Positions 45,787 to 64,000 of a DNA stretch of 64,000 nt are shown here, one piece after another. Every line of letters starts with the position of its first letter. The first letter of the stretch is position 1. Under the pieces are notes generated by a model. It was not told where the DNA came from and did not search any database. It saw only the letters and a program-made list of their open reading frames with translations. Both the position numbers and the translations under genes were made by a program. Origin of the DNA: Triplophysa rosa (lineage: Eukaryota; Chordata; Actinopteri; Cypriniformes; Nemacheilidae); contig NC_079897.1 in NCBI RefSeq assembly GCF_024868665.1, positions 183,570 through 247,569 of the forward strand. Reading direction: 5' to 3'.

Positions 45787-46440
45787 GAGAGAAGAGGAGA
45801 GAAGAGAGAGAGAGGAGGAGAGAGAGAGAGAGAAGAGAGGAAGGAGAGAGGTGAGAGGGAGAGAGGGGAAGTGGAGAGGAGGAGAGAGAGACAGGGAGAG
45901 AGTGAGAGAGAGGAGAGAGAGAGAGAGAGTAGAGAGAGAGAGAGAGTGAGGGGAGAGGGAGGAGCGAGAGACACGGAGAGGAGGCAGAGAGAGTGAGTGT
46001 GAGGGAGAGGGGGAAGGGAGAGGGAGAGGAGAAGACGAGAGGAGAGAGAGAGAGAGAGGGAGAGAGGTGAGGACGAGAGAGAGAGAGAGAGTGGAGGGGC
46101 GAGAGAGAGGGAGAGGGGAGAGGCCGAGAGGAGATGAGCGAGAGAGAGAGAGGGAGAGAAGAGAGAGAGAGAGGGAGAGGGAGAGGGACGAGAGAGGAGA
46201 CAGAGAGATGATGGACGGAGGAGGAGGGAGAGAGAGAGAGAGTGAGAGTGAGAGGAGATGAAGACGAGGAGAACAGAGAGAGGAGAGAGGAGACGAGTAT
46301 GAAGAGAGAGAGACAGTAGAGTTCGAGACAGAGAAGAGACGCGAGAGAGGGGGAGGAGAGGGAGAGAGAGACAGAGAGGGGAGAGAGCGGTAGAGAGATG
46401 ATGGGAGTAGGCGATGGGGGGTGTACGAGATCATGAATTC
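45730..46440. repeat. 700-bp homopurine GA-rich tract
   Basis: The plus strand is almost entirely A and G, starting with about 26 GA units and then GAGAGG, GGAGAGAAG and GACGAGAG variants. Such strand-asymmetric mirror-rich purine tracts can form triplex (H-DNA). The long Ser/Leu/Pro-only frames on the minus strand are a by-product of composition. Confidence 0.9.
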
Positions 46441-46482
46441 GGTGCGGTGAGAGTGGAGAGAGATACCGGCAGGAAGTGTTTG

Positions 46483-46822
46483 TTGTTGTGTGTGTGTGTG
46501 TGGTGTGCGCGTGTGTGTGCATGTGTGTGCTGTGTGGTGTGAGCTGTTGTGGTGCTGTGTTAGGGAGAGGGGGTGTAAAACAGAAGCAGAAATGGGGTGA
46601 GAGTGGGAGAAAGATAACGGCACAGGAAGTGTTTGTGTGTACGTGTGTGTGTGTGTGCGTGTGTGTGCGCGTGTGTGTGCATGTGTGTGCATGTGTGTGT
46701 GCATGTGTGTGTGCATGTGTGTGTGCGCGTGTGTGTGCATGTGTGTGCATGTGTGTGTGCATGTGTGTGTGCATGTGTGTGTGCATGTGTGTGTGCATGT
46801 GTGTGCATGTGTGTGTGCGTGT
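46483..46822. repeat. TG-rich array with 12-bp unit TGTGTGTGTGCA
   Basis: After a short TG block, about 15 units of GTGTGTGTGCAT or the CG variant GTGTGTGTGCGC follow without break from about 46630. The repeated ATGTGTGTGTGC words make open frames of Cys-Val or His-Thr repeats on both strands, which are not genes. Confidence 0.9.
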
Positions 46823-46949
46823 CTAATCAGCAGAATAATACGTATAACCTCTAGAAGTTTGTACATACAGAGTAAACACAACATCTGCTCACTCAACACA
46901 CACACATTCATAGAGTTTCTTCAGACTTCTTGGAAGTACATGTTTTAAA

Positions 46950-48810
46950 TCATTTAATTTCTGAATGTCATTTATTTGTTAGGGTTAACAGCATCTCTCC
47001 TGTTGAACAAGGACAACCAGTCAACAGTTTAAAGTCACTTTCTTCTGCAGGTATTAAGGTGTATACTTAAATGTGTGAAATAACAGCTAAAGAATAAACA
47101 TGGACAAAAATATAACTGTGGCAATATATTAATGTCATTTTATTACAAAACTAAACATTTACTTCATAAAAATGTTTTTGAATCGGATGTCAGTCTGAAC
47201 AGACATTCATTTATTATTAATTCCCCAAGATATATTTCTACATTCTAAAATATGGAATAACATATCATTAAAGAAATGAGTAAGTGACCTTAAACTTTTG
47301 AACGGCAGTGTTTTCAGATGTTTTGTTTCTGATGAAATATTTGTATGTTTTAGTCATTATTGACTGTGGCATTAGGTCAAACATACTGTAGAAAAACAGA
47401 AGCCGTCTTTAAACGGACATTTTACAGTGTAAAAGGGTCGATGTCTGTAAATGTCATGAGATGTGTGGAGAAGTGAAATGATGTAAATATGATGTTTCCT
47501 TGAAGCCTGTGTCTTCTGATGGGTTTCTAAGAGAACAGAGAGATGTTCTTCTGAGTGCTCCGAGCGTGTGTGTGTTTCTCAAAATACAGCCTGGAAAATC
47601 TTTACCGAGGACGTCCTGAACGTCACTGCAAACATTCATCACACATCACGCTTCAGCTCTTCTCAACCCTTCTCTGGTTTCTTAATAACAAATCAGGCCT
47701 ATAAAAAATAAGTCTATTGATTTAATTTGGGCACACATGACACGTGTTTACCTTCTCTTACGTGATTGCATCTGTGCACTTTAAAACACAGAACAACATC
47801 AAATAATGGAGATAATGTTGTCTTGATTCTAAAACATGAAGCTCGTGTTTATCAAACTGTAAACGTGTGAAAAGAGAATCACATACTCACAATTAAACTA
47901 GCGGTATTGTTTAGCGTGTTGACAAAATGTTACATGCTCTCCTGTTTGTAAGTGGCTTTGGATAAAAGCGTCTGCCAAATGAATACATGTCAATGTAATT
48001 CATCATTCATCGAACTCTTTCATTCTTATACAGTATGTGTGTTTATGTAAATACACCGTCTGCATGTGTCTTTCATACTGTACACAGGGTTTGTGTTTTA
48101 TCAGTTGTGTGTTTCTCATGACTGCTGTGTGACTGAAGAATCAACACATGCCAAAAGGTTTTGTTCACTCAAATAAATGTGTGTGACATGGTTGACACAA
48201 TCATGAGAATGAATCAGACCATTGACTGTATGTGTGTGTGTGTGTTGTATTCGTGTCTGGTCAGCAGTTTCATGTCGACCATCAAGTTTCTGTATGGGAA
48301 GTCAGAGGAGGCGTGTGATGTTGTGTATTTCACTCCAGTAAAGAGCATCTCACTGTTGATTCATGCATATGTGTGTGAGAGAGAGAGAGATGATGTTGCA
48401 AAACCAACTGATCCTCATCTATTTCCGGTTTCTCCTTCCTCTCTCTCTCTCTGTGATAAAAAGCTTTGTTCAAATTACATTACTTAAATATATATTTGTA
48501 ACTTTGAATAAATACTTCTCTCTCTCTTTCTCTCTTCCCCCTTTTCTCTGTTGGTGTAACCCCCACACCTGTCTCTGCTCTTGTGACTTCATGAAAGTGA
48601 AAATCGTAACTGTGATATGGGGAAATTCTGACATGGGTCCACATGCATTTACAGGAACAGTGTGTGTGTGCGTGTGTGTGTGTGTGTGTGTGTGGGTGTG
48701 TGTTTCATCTGAGGGTCTTTTTGAGGAAGAGGGAAATCCATACACAAGCACTCACAGTTCTGTCATAAGACCAAACCTCACACACACACGGGCAGATCAA
48801 AGAAAGTGTC
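46950..48810. other. gene-free stretch in the zbtb7b-hcn3 interval
   Basis: AT-rich sequence with no supported gene. It includes a SINE tail (GTGGCTTTGGATAAAAGCG at about 47951), and a (GT)n tract at 48659-48695. Confidence 0.5.
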
Positions 48811-48814
48811 TTAC

Positions 48815-48871
48815 CTCCAGTCCATAAACATACAGTTGGCCACTTCTCACGTCTGTGTCTCTCCGTCAGTC
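48815..48871 (-). other. candidate 57-bp non-coding exon of zbtb7b
   Basis: On the minus strand the segment is bounded by TTTTCACCTTCAG (acceptor with pyrimidine tract) and GGACTGGAG/GTAAGAC (strong donor). It lies between the CpG-rich probable promoter at about 52.4-52.7 kb and the zbtb7b coding exon, in the right orientation. It carries a short ATG, so it might also influence translation. It needs transcript support. Confidence 0.35.
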
Positions 48872-49339
48872 CTGAAGGTGAAAACAGAGAGAAATGTCTG
48901 AAAAGTGTTTGATAGTGACACATGATTTTCTCGTCAATCATCAGATTCATCAGCATCATGTCGAGACAGACGCCTGTCTGTGTGTCTCTCGTTGAGACTG
49001 AAATATGAAACAGAGATGTGACATAAAAACACTGAATCTCACATAAACACGCATGGCGGCGTGTTTTTACCGGGAAGACTGCACACGCCATAATCACCAA
49101 TATCTACTAACGTGAGAAACAAACGCTGCTTTCATTCACAGTCCAGTGATCTTAAAACACGCATGCATGATGTGTGACGCTTCAGAATGTAAAGGTCAAA
49201 TAAATATTCTGAATACACACCTTTCAATGACCCATTAAACTACACATTTGCTCTTCACCCACAAGGGTACGTCCCCCTGGACATCAAAACTTCTGAGATT
49301 ATCTACACACCCACATCATGTGGATCCCCCGCTTTCTCA

Positions 49340-50165
49340 AACCCTCCCAGGACCGTTTTCATCTACAAACTGAACACTTTTTATGCGTTTTGGCTGTTCT
49401 TTCACACGACAACGGCGTTTTGGGGGACTGAAAATGCAAAGTTTTGAACAGGTTTTGAAAGTTTTGAAAACTGGTCTCAAACTGCAATTTTTTGAAAACG
49501 ACAGCGTTTTGTTTCCGTGTAAACTCTGAAGGCGGCGTTTTGCAAAAACGATGATGTAATACGCACGCGTATACACAAACTATAAACACACATACATGCA
49601 GACTGCGTTCCAAATGGGATATATCGCCCACCGAAGGGCACTTCGGAGAGAAAACAATCATGGCCGCCATATTGAAGTGTTCCAAACGAAGTGCCCATAA
49701 CTGGCCCTTTGGAATGAAGGATTTCGAAGGGTACAACTGATGGACACTTCGTGCCCCCATGATTCATTGCGCAGATTTTTGCATGGCGACGATGATGCAG
49801 AAGGGCTCTTCAAGAAACAAGCTGTTTTGTCCCCTACACCCTTCAACCCTTTGAAGCTCCCACTCCGGGGGGTAAACCCTTTGAAGGGCTTAGGGCACAG
49901 GGATGAGCCCTTCGAAATGGAACGCAGGGAAAGTGTTTTAAAAGTGCTTTTAGCTTAAAACAGGGTATGCGTATGTGCGCAGGCGTAGTGTTTGTTTACA
50001 GCGCAACATCGCCATCCACTGGCCTGGCATACAGAATACAGCGTTTTTATTCGTTTTCCGATCCGTGTAAACGCACATCATTTTGATAACGCTGTCGTGT
50101 GTAAGTGAAACTTTTCAAAAACGCAAAGGAAAAACGTTTCCGTTTTTTATCATGTAAACTTAAAC
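49340..50165. mobile_element. non-autonomous DNA element interrupted by a nested MITE
   Basis: The flanks carry mirrored material: CGTTTTGG, AAACTGG and GAAAACGACAGCGTTTTG on the left, and CAGCGTTTTTATTCG, CGATCCGTGTAAACG and ACGTTTCCG on the right, as in a diverged hAT-like repeat. It is split by the element at 49603-49927. Outer ends are not precisely defined. Confidence 0.4.
49603..49927. mobile_element. 325-bp MITE with CTGCGTTCCAAATGGG ends
   Basis: The left terminus CTGCGTTCCAAATGG and the right terminus CGAAATGGAACGCAG are inverted. Internally CCGAAGGGCACTTCGG and repeated GGGCACTTCG/CGAAGTGCCC words fold back as well. The target duplication is not clear. Confidence 0.65.
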
Positions 50166-50169
50166 ACTC

Positions 50170-52380
50170 TTAAACAACAAATTCCACAAAGCATTAGACA
50201 AGATTATCAATGCAAAGCATTATTAAAGATTCTATTATAGATGCTTTTCACAAATTTGCGCTGTTACAAATAGTACAGATGGTGGAAAAAAACTAAAAAT
50301 ATAAAATATATTAGTTCAGAAGATGTATTTACAGTCCTGTTTAGTAAGTGTGTGGTGTATCATATTTTTTCTTATTACACGGCTGGTTGGAATGCTTGAA
50401 TCTGATTGGCCAGTCGTGACATTTGCAGGTTCGTTATTCCCAGATAACGACCGCTCAAAACTAATAACACACGTTTTTTTATTTTACAAATTAAATATAA
50501 ATATGTCTTTAAATAACATATATGTCATTATATTTACAAATGATTAAACCAAATAACAACCTGCTGCCTGTACATTATCCTTACATAATATATGGATAGT
50601 TGATGAATAAATCGGACATGTGTCCTATGGTGTGACAGCAAAATTTAGAAAACAACCGTTAATATTACATTGTTTTATATTATTATTATTTATATTTATC
50701 ATTTAAAATCGAGAAAAAGGAGAAATGTATCATAATTATTATATTTCTCAATTTTTGCCCATAGGACAAATTTGCATATTAGTCTATCAACTACCCATGT
50801 ATACAATCTTTAAATTAGAATTGTAATCTAACATCATCCAATTTGAACTATTTCAAGAAATTTTTAAAAAGTCATATCATTCAAAGACTCAGATATCAAA
50901 TTAAACCAGAAACGTCATTCCAGCTTACATGGAAAAGGACAAAAAAAAGAGGAACTGATATTAAAAACAAAAATATATAACATACATATAAATGCAATAA
51001 TACCATAAAAGATATATCAAATGTATATACATTAGTGTTACTAACTAAGAAAAAATGAAGAAGGGTCTAAAAGATTGTATTCAGGCCATTTGAATATTAT
51101 AATGATATTAACAAATAATGAAACTCTAAACTTAACGTCAGCAGTGTTTCACTGAGCAAATCAAATGAACTCAAACTCAAGTGTAGAAACTCAACCGGGA
51201 GGTCCGGTTCTCCTTCAAAACAGTCACATGTACACACTATAACTGAGCTGGGAGATTAAACAGAGGGGGGAAATGTGGTTGTAAATAAAATGATCATACA
51301 TTGACTTCTTAAATATCAACAGGTTTGTATGATTGTATGAGGGTCAGATGTCTCTCTCTCTGTGTGTGTGCGTGTTAAGGGTAAACCCTACATTGTGTGC
51401 ACAAATGTCCAGTAATAGCCTACCAGTAATTTCTTATCTTGTGGAGAAATGTCCAATCCATTTACGGACATCAATTTATAAGCCCGGCTAAATGATGCTG
51501 CAAGTTTTCTGTGAGGGTTTGGATAAGGAAAATAATATACAGTTTGTCGAGTATAAAAGTCATTACGTTAATGAAAATCATAAACACGAAAACACAACAT
51601 GTGCGTGTGTGCTTTAATTAAATAAACTCATTATCAGTTACATATGTTAATACTGTATATTCATCGATTCTTCTGAATGACGTTCAGTCCAGAGGAAGAG
51701 CGTCATGGACGCCGACTAAATAACTGGAGTAATGAAGTTTCTATGACGACGGTCGTGAGGGGGGGGCACAGTTACAGCAGGTGAGAGTTTAATGAAACTA
51801 TAAGACTGTTTCTTTACGTAAACTATAACGCGTTAGCCGCTCGAGGAAAGTGTCTTAAAGCGCTTCAGAGTTTAACGGGTTATTTTACGTTCGTGACGTT
51901 CAGCGGATCCGGATCGACGGGTTCATCCGGTCCATCCACACGAGACTGTGAGAAATCCGCCTCACAACTGCAGCTAAACACGAAAAAAACAAACCTATTA
52001 TCAGAACCGAACTCGCACCTGAGCTCAGATCAGTATCTCTCTCGCGGGTTTTGGGTGTCACGCGCTATTTATATCGTTGCCTCACCTGTGAGACGCGCGC
52101 AGGTAAAACCCCCAGGACGGCGAAATAAACACTGAACAAATGAAGTAAAACGACAGATAATCGTTAAGAGAACGACAGAGTTTGACAGTAACTGGAGGAA
52201 ATTATCTTAGACACGTCACACGGGAGTTACCGAGTGCCCATGACGTATTAGTCCTCTCGTGACCCCGGTCGGGGGGATGTGGATCAATAAAGCAAATGAA
52301 GATCAAATATGGAAAGAAAGACACTTAAACTACAATTAATGAAGAGCTGTATATCATAGGTCATACGTTTTAAACGTACG
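50170..52380. other. AT-rich spacer then CpG-bearing flank
   Basis: 50170-51700 is strongly AT-rich with no gene. From about 51690 the sequence becomes CpG-rich with no conserved ORF. A plus-strand GCGCAG/GTAAAACC donor near 52100 might mark a divergent non-coding transcript. Confidence 0.35.
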
Positions 52381-52396
52381 GAGCAAAGGAGCTTTA

Positions 52397-52860
52397 CCTG
52401 AGCCGGTGTCACCTGAGTTTCCCCGCCGCGTAGTGTCCCACCTGACCGCCGGCTCTTCTTCTACTTCCTGAAAGTGACGCGCGTCGACCTCGCGCGCACC
52501 GCACCGGCTCCGCGGTTTGGTCTCCGGTAGCGCCTGATCTTCGTCCGGTGTCGGTGTGTGCTGTCAGTGGTTCGATCCGCTCTTGGGCCGGTTCTGACCC
52601 GCTCCTGACGAACTCCTGCCGCTCCTCCTTAAACCCGCAACCAGGAAGCGCTTGTCCTACTTCCAGTGGCCGCGGGTGATTGGCTCTGTGGGCGGCGGAG
52701 GGCGCAGGGGTGGGGGGATGGGGGGTCGGACGCGGCGCGATAGGGCGGAACGGGCGTCGGTCGCCGCGCGGCGGCAGGTGTGTGTGTTGATCCGGGTGGG
52801 CATGACCGGACCGCTGCTGGTCATTCACACGTCACTCGAGTCAGACATATTTAACGCGTC
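52397..52860 (-). promoter_or_regulatory. CpG-rich island, probable zbtb7b promoter and first exon
   Basis: The highest sustained CpG density of the right half of the window is here (GTGACGCGCGTCGACCTCGCGCGC and similar). On the minus strand a good donor, GGCTCAG/GTAAAGC at 52397, closes a GC-rich non-coding first exon. The next gene downstream on that strand is zbtb7b, whose coding exon has an acceptor just before its ATG. The alternative is a promoter for an unseen gene on the plus strand. Confidence 0.45.
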
Positions 52861-53080
52861 TCTTCCTTTTTCACGCGTTTCCACTTCTGCTTCTGAAAAT
52901 GACTCAAGTGACAAACTCTGAATTTGCATGTCAAATTCTGTCAGCGGAGGAGAGAGCGAGAGATCTGATCTGAGATCAGTCCTGTCACTCAGTGTCTCTA
53001 TGAAGTGGCGCTGACTGACTGTCGCAGATTTCATATTCATGTTAAAAGTGTTTGTGCCTGTTTACCTGCCACTTTACACG

Positions 53081-53104
53081 CACGCACGCACGCACGCACG
53101 CACA
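53081..53104. repeat. (CGCA)n microsatellite
   Basis: Five to six CGCA units in otherwise unique sequence. Confidence 0.9.
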
Positions 53105-53244
53105 ATGTCTCCACTGTGGCATGTACGCAAATAAGTGATCAAACATACAAATGATAGTTTTTGCGCTCAAATTTTTCTGAATACAGATTTAAGTAGGCTA
53201 ATATTTAATATAAAAAGGCTAAATACATGATGTTTTACACATTT

Positions 53245-53430
53245 TAAAGGGACAGTCCACCTCAATATTTTGAGAAATGTCTCCGTGGTTTTGTGATAAT
53301 GGAAGTAAATGGAGTTCAGTGTTGTTTGATTATCAACATTCCTCAAAATATCTTCTTTTCTGTTCTAAAGAAGAAATAAAGTCATATGACATAACATGAG
53401 GGGGGTCGAGTGAAGGATGAAAGAATTCTC
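53245..53430. repeat. MITE-like interspersed repeat
   Basis: GGGACAGTCCACCTCAA is followed by words such as TTCTGTTCTAAAGAAG and GTCATATGAC that occur in a widespread fish repeat. The partner end is not identified. Confidence 0.35.
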
Positions 53431-53439
53431 ATTTTTAAC

Positions 53440-54476
53440 AAGATCTTAATTTTAAATATATATTTGTCATTGTTTGTCACAGCACTGATATTAGCAGCGG
53501 GACTACATTCATTAAACAACATAAACGAACGCAAAAGTTAAATGTCCGACATAACTGAACAATAAACACTAACAGGTCTTCGCCTTTGCTCACAAATGCA
53601 TCATTTACTTTAACAGTTGAATCCTATGCAAAGCATGCTGGGAACAAAAAATAATCAACATGAAGTTTCAGTTAATTCACAACATAACTGAGTAAACAAA
53701 TTATACATATGTAATTGAACTTAACACAAATTGTTACGTTGTTTAGAAATTGTGTTAGAAATTGACAAGGTAAATATATTTTTTGCGCACACAATGACAC
53801 TTTATGACATAACTGCACACAACACACAAATGAAGAAAAGAAAAAAGTCAGAAAACAGATCACGACAGCAGAGGTGAGACTAAAGAAATACAGCAGTGTG
53901 TGTGTGTGTGTGGGGGGGTGTCAGGATGAGGTTAGTGTTGAACACACACACACACATACGCACACACAGAGTATTTTCGCTGACTTCCTGTTTGAAGTGG
54001 TTTAGCAAGTTAAGGCGGGGGGGGGGTACTCTATACATACTGTACTGTATACACATACATACGTACATACAGTACATATACAGCATCCATATTCAGAACA
54101 CACGTCAGGTTTGTGTTATATCTCCCAGAACACACACACACGCTTCAATGTGACTATGTAACTTTTTTCTTTACTTTAAATGCTATAAATTCTCACAATA
54201 TTTTAAATGGTTTGTTTATATATTTTTAGTGGTTATATTGCTGGAATATCACACACTGACTCACTGTATGACTCTTCAGTTTGAGTCTCCATCTAGTGTT
54301 CATTATTGTAATGAATCCTGAACCTCTATTATTCTATTCTGTTCTGCATCACACATGCACTCTACTGTACGTCTCACGAAGGCCTCACATCTTTACTGAT
54401 ATCTGATGATTTTGTCTCTCTCTGGAATTCTTTATTACTGTATCTGTGAGGCTGCTTATCCTAAAATATATTTTTA

Positions 54477-54525
<49 letters not shown>

Positions 54526-54813
54526 TTAACAAATTCTTACACAGTAAACTGGTTCTTATTTCACTTTATTGTGATTTGGAAAAAAGTCATTTTTTACATA
54601 GTCATCATTATTTCTCTTCTATATAATAGCAGGTATTATTATAGTCAATCCTCTATTATAGTTTTTTTCCTCAAAAGCTAAAGCTGTGACAACAAATAAG
54701 AATAAACATTTGGTCCTTAAATGTGCAATCTAGGCAACATGGTATTAGAGGGAAAAACTCAGACATAATCTCACTATCGGCACAAAACAGTAAAGAACGG
54801 CACTGGACACGAC

Positions 54814-54863
<50 letters not shown>

Positions 54864-56465
54864 CGTTCTGACTAGTGTGCGTCTGTGTGCGGCTACAGTA
54901 GAACACATCAGATGTGTGTGTGATAGACAAACAGAGACACTGACAGATCTGTCTGAAGCTAAAGCGCTGCATTGCACTCGCAACACATGATATAAACAAA
55001 CACACAGCAGCGAGTTAGAATAGGAACTTAATAGTCATTTAGTCCAAAACTAACATCAAACACCTGAGACCACAAACTACTGATGGATACAGAATATTCA
55101 TACACATTTATATTCTTGACAGTCTTTTCACACCTGTGATGAGCATTGTAAGTTACCTAAAGGCAAATTTATATTTTGGTGACTAAAAAGATGACGTTTG
55201 AAACCAAGAGATACATTTCACCCTGGCCATCCCTTAAAATGTGCAATTTAATCTTATTGTCTATTGTCTTATTGACTCTATGTGATCTTTAAACGTGTTC
55301 TTGCTCTTATGATGCACAATGATCAGAAGGACATTTTATTTAGTTCTACAATCCAGTCTCAAAGGTAAGTGACCTAAGCAGTTAACAGTTCGCCATGACA
55401 GTGATATTACATGATAAACATTATAAATGTTATACTGACAGGTAATCACTGGCTAATATGTTAATGAATAAAAGTACACAAAACAGAACATAATAAATTC
55501 ATTTTGTTCTGTAGAAATATGTTTTCTACACAACTCACTATGTACAACGCACCATAGTTTATAGGCAGTGAAATCTACATGAACACAAACGTAACGTGTC
55601 AAACAGGGTTTATTATTATTTCAATATGGCGTCTGAGAATGTTTGGACAGATTACATTATTCTACTCAAGATAAAAAACTTGAGCTCAGTTATTTGCTCT
55701 TAAAAATTTGTTTTTACTGTGATTCTAATAGTGTGAGAAAACGGTAATAATGACAGAATGTGTTCAAAAATTCCCCAGCTGGTGTTCTGCATAGAGAATT
55801 CTACACACTGAATGAAAGGCTGTGTTTTTACATCTGATTCTCTGGCAGTGGACGTTTCTACTCGCCTGAAAATGCTGTTTGTGATGATAAAATATGACTA
55901 GTGTTCATTTGATCCCATTGAAAGCTGATTTAAGGCTAACGTCCTGACGAAAAGTGCTCTGTTAAAAGACCTACTGCTGATTGTACTCTCTTACTCTAGC
56001 ATTATACAGCGTTGACACAGATACAGCTCAATGTTCTGAAAGTACATTCGCTTGAAGATTATCAGCAACGTTTTTTGGCAAATGACAGAATTTGTATCTA
56101 AACTATCAAAGATTAAAATCTTTCATCTATCAGATGAATAGTATTAAGGTCTAATAAGAGCATCTGACACTCATTAGAGTTTCCAGCTCTACTGTTTGGT
56201 AGAATGTGTTCAGTAGTACAAACTAGTTTCTTTACTCCCCCATGCAGCTATAGAATAGTGGACATGACCTGGACAATGAAGAATATTTATAAACACACTA
56301 GTTCTACTAGTGAATCAAACATTTTTAGTTGTTTTTTGGACCTTGATTCATGGGAGAAAAATGGAAAATCTTCCAACGGTCAGCACAACAACTCTAACCC
56401 GGACCCGGATCAGATATTTGCCTCAGTGTCCACTTACTCATCACAAGTTAGCAGGTCTTTTTGAC
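53440..56465. other. hcn3 3' flank and untranslated sequence
   Basis: AT-rich sequence follows the hcn3 stop codon on the minus strand and probably includes its 3' UTR. Simple repeats are (GT)n/(GA)n at 54480-54525 and (GA)n at 54815-54861. No gene or hairpin RNA was recognised. Confidence 0.4.
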
Positions 56466-56468
56466 TTT

Positions 56469-64000
<7,532 letters not shown>

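Noticed and set aside
45634..46911. Long minus-strand frames of up to 425 residues
   Set aside because: They consist of Ser/Leu/Pro and His/Thr repeats produced by the GA and TG simple-sequence tracts, with no exon structure or conserved motif.

Overview
This is a nuclear window from a teleost fish, most likely a cypriniform. The evidence is short-exon, intron-rich genes whose reconstructed proteins match vertebrate orthologues, abundant CA/GT and GA microsatellites, and teleost-type tRNA-derived SINEs and MITEs. No bacterial, viral or organellar segment was seen.

Seven protein genes can be reconstructed by joining exons across GT-AG introns in frame. From left to right they are rgs22 (minus, 3465-10580), fbxo43/Emi2 (minus, 14011-16094), spag1 (plus, 17456-23399), malsu1 (plus, 24410-25506), khdc4 (minus, 26014-31443), zbtb7b (minus, 36958-38653, probably with 5' exons as far out as about 52.4 kb) and the C-terminal two thirds of hcn3 (minus, 56469 to beyond the right edge). 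In human, rgs22-fbxo43-spag1 is an 8q22 block, malsu1 is on 7p15, and khdc4, zbtb7b and hcn3 are on 1q21-22, so the window joins three human neighbourhoods. POLR2K, which lies between FBXO43 and SPAG1 in human, was not found.

The genes do not form one pathway. The left block is gametogenic and ciliary: a testis-type RGS protein, a meiotic APC/C inhibitor and a dynein-arm assembly co-chaperone, with RFX X-box-like motifs near rgs22 and in the fbxo43/spag1 divergent region. malsu1 serves mitoribosome assembly, khdc4 splicing, zbtb7b transcriptional repression, and hcn3 the hyperpolarisation-activated cation current.

Between genes lies a dense mobile-element landscape. It includes a 3.05 kb long-TIR foldback element between rgs22 and fbxo43, a 757 bp near-perfect hairpin element in spag1 intron 1, a 5'-truncated and frameshifted LINE at 32.1-34.2 kb, several MITEs with visible target duplications, SINEs, and large satellite-like tracts at 42.7-43.4 and 45.7-46.8 kb. 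One 1.6 kb block carrying spag1 exon 1 is present twice around a single N, probably two haplotypes laid end to end by the assembler.

The most interesting points are a spag1 gene lacking the second and third TPR blocks, an hcn3 tail of about 970 residues with fifteen 17-residue repeats, the hairpin element, a possible 28-nt intron in rgs22, a spag1 exon that needs a TG acceptor to stay in frame, and two transposable elements inserted within a few bases of splice donors. No complete new enzymatic or defence system was found.
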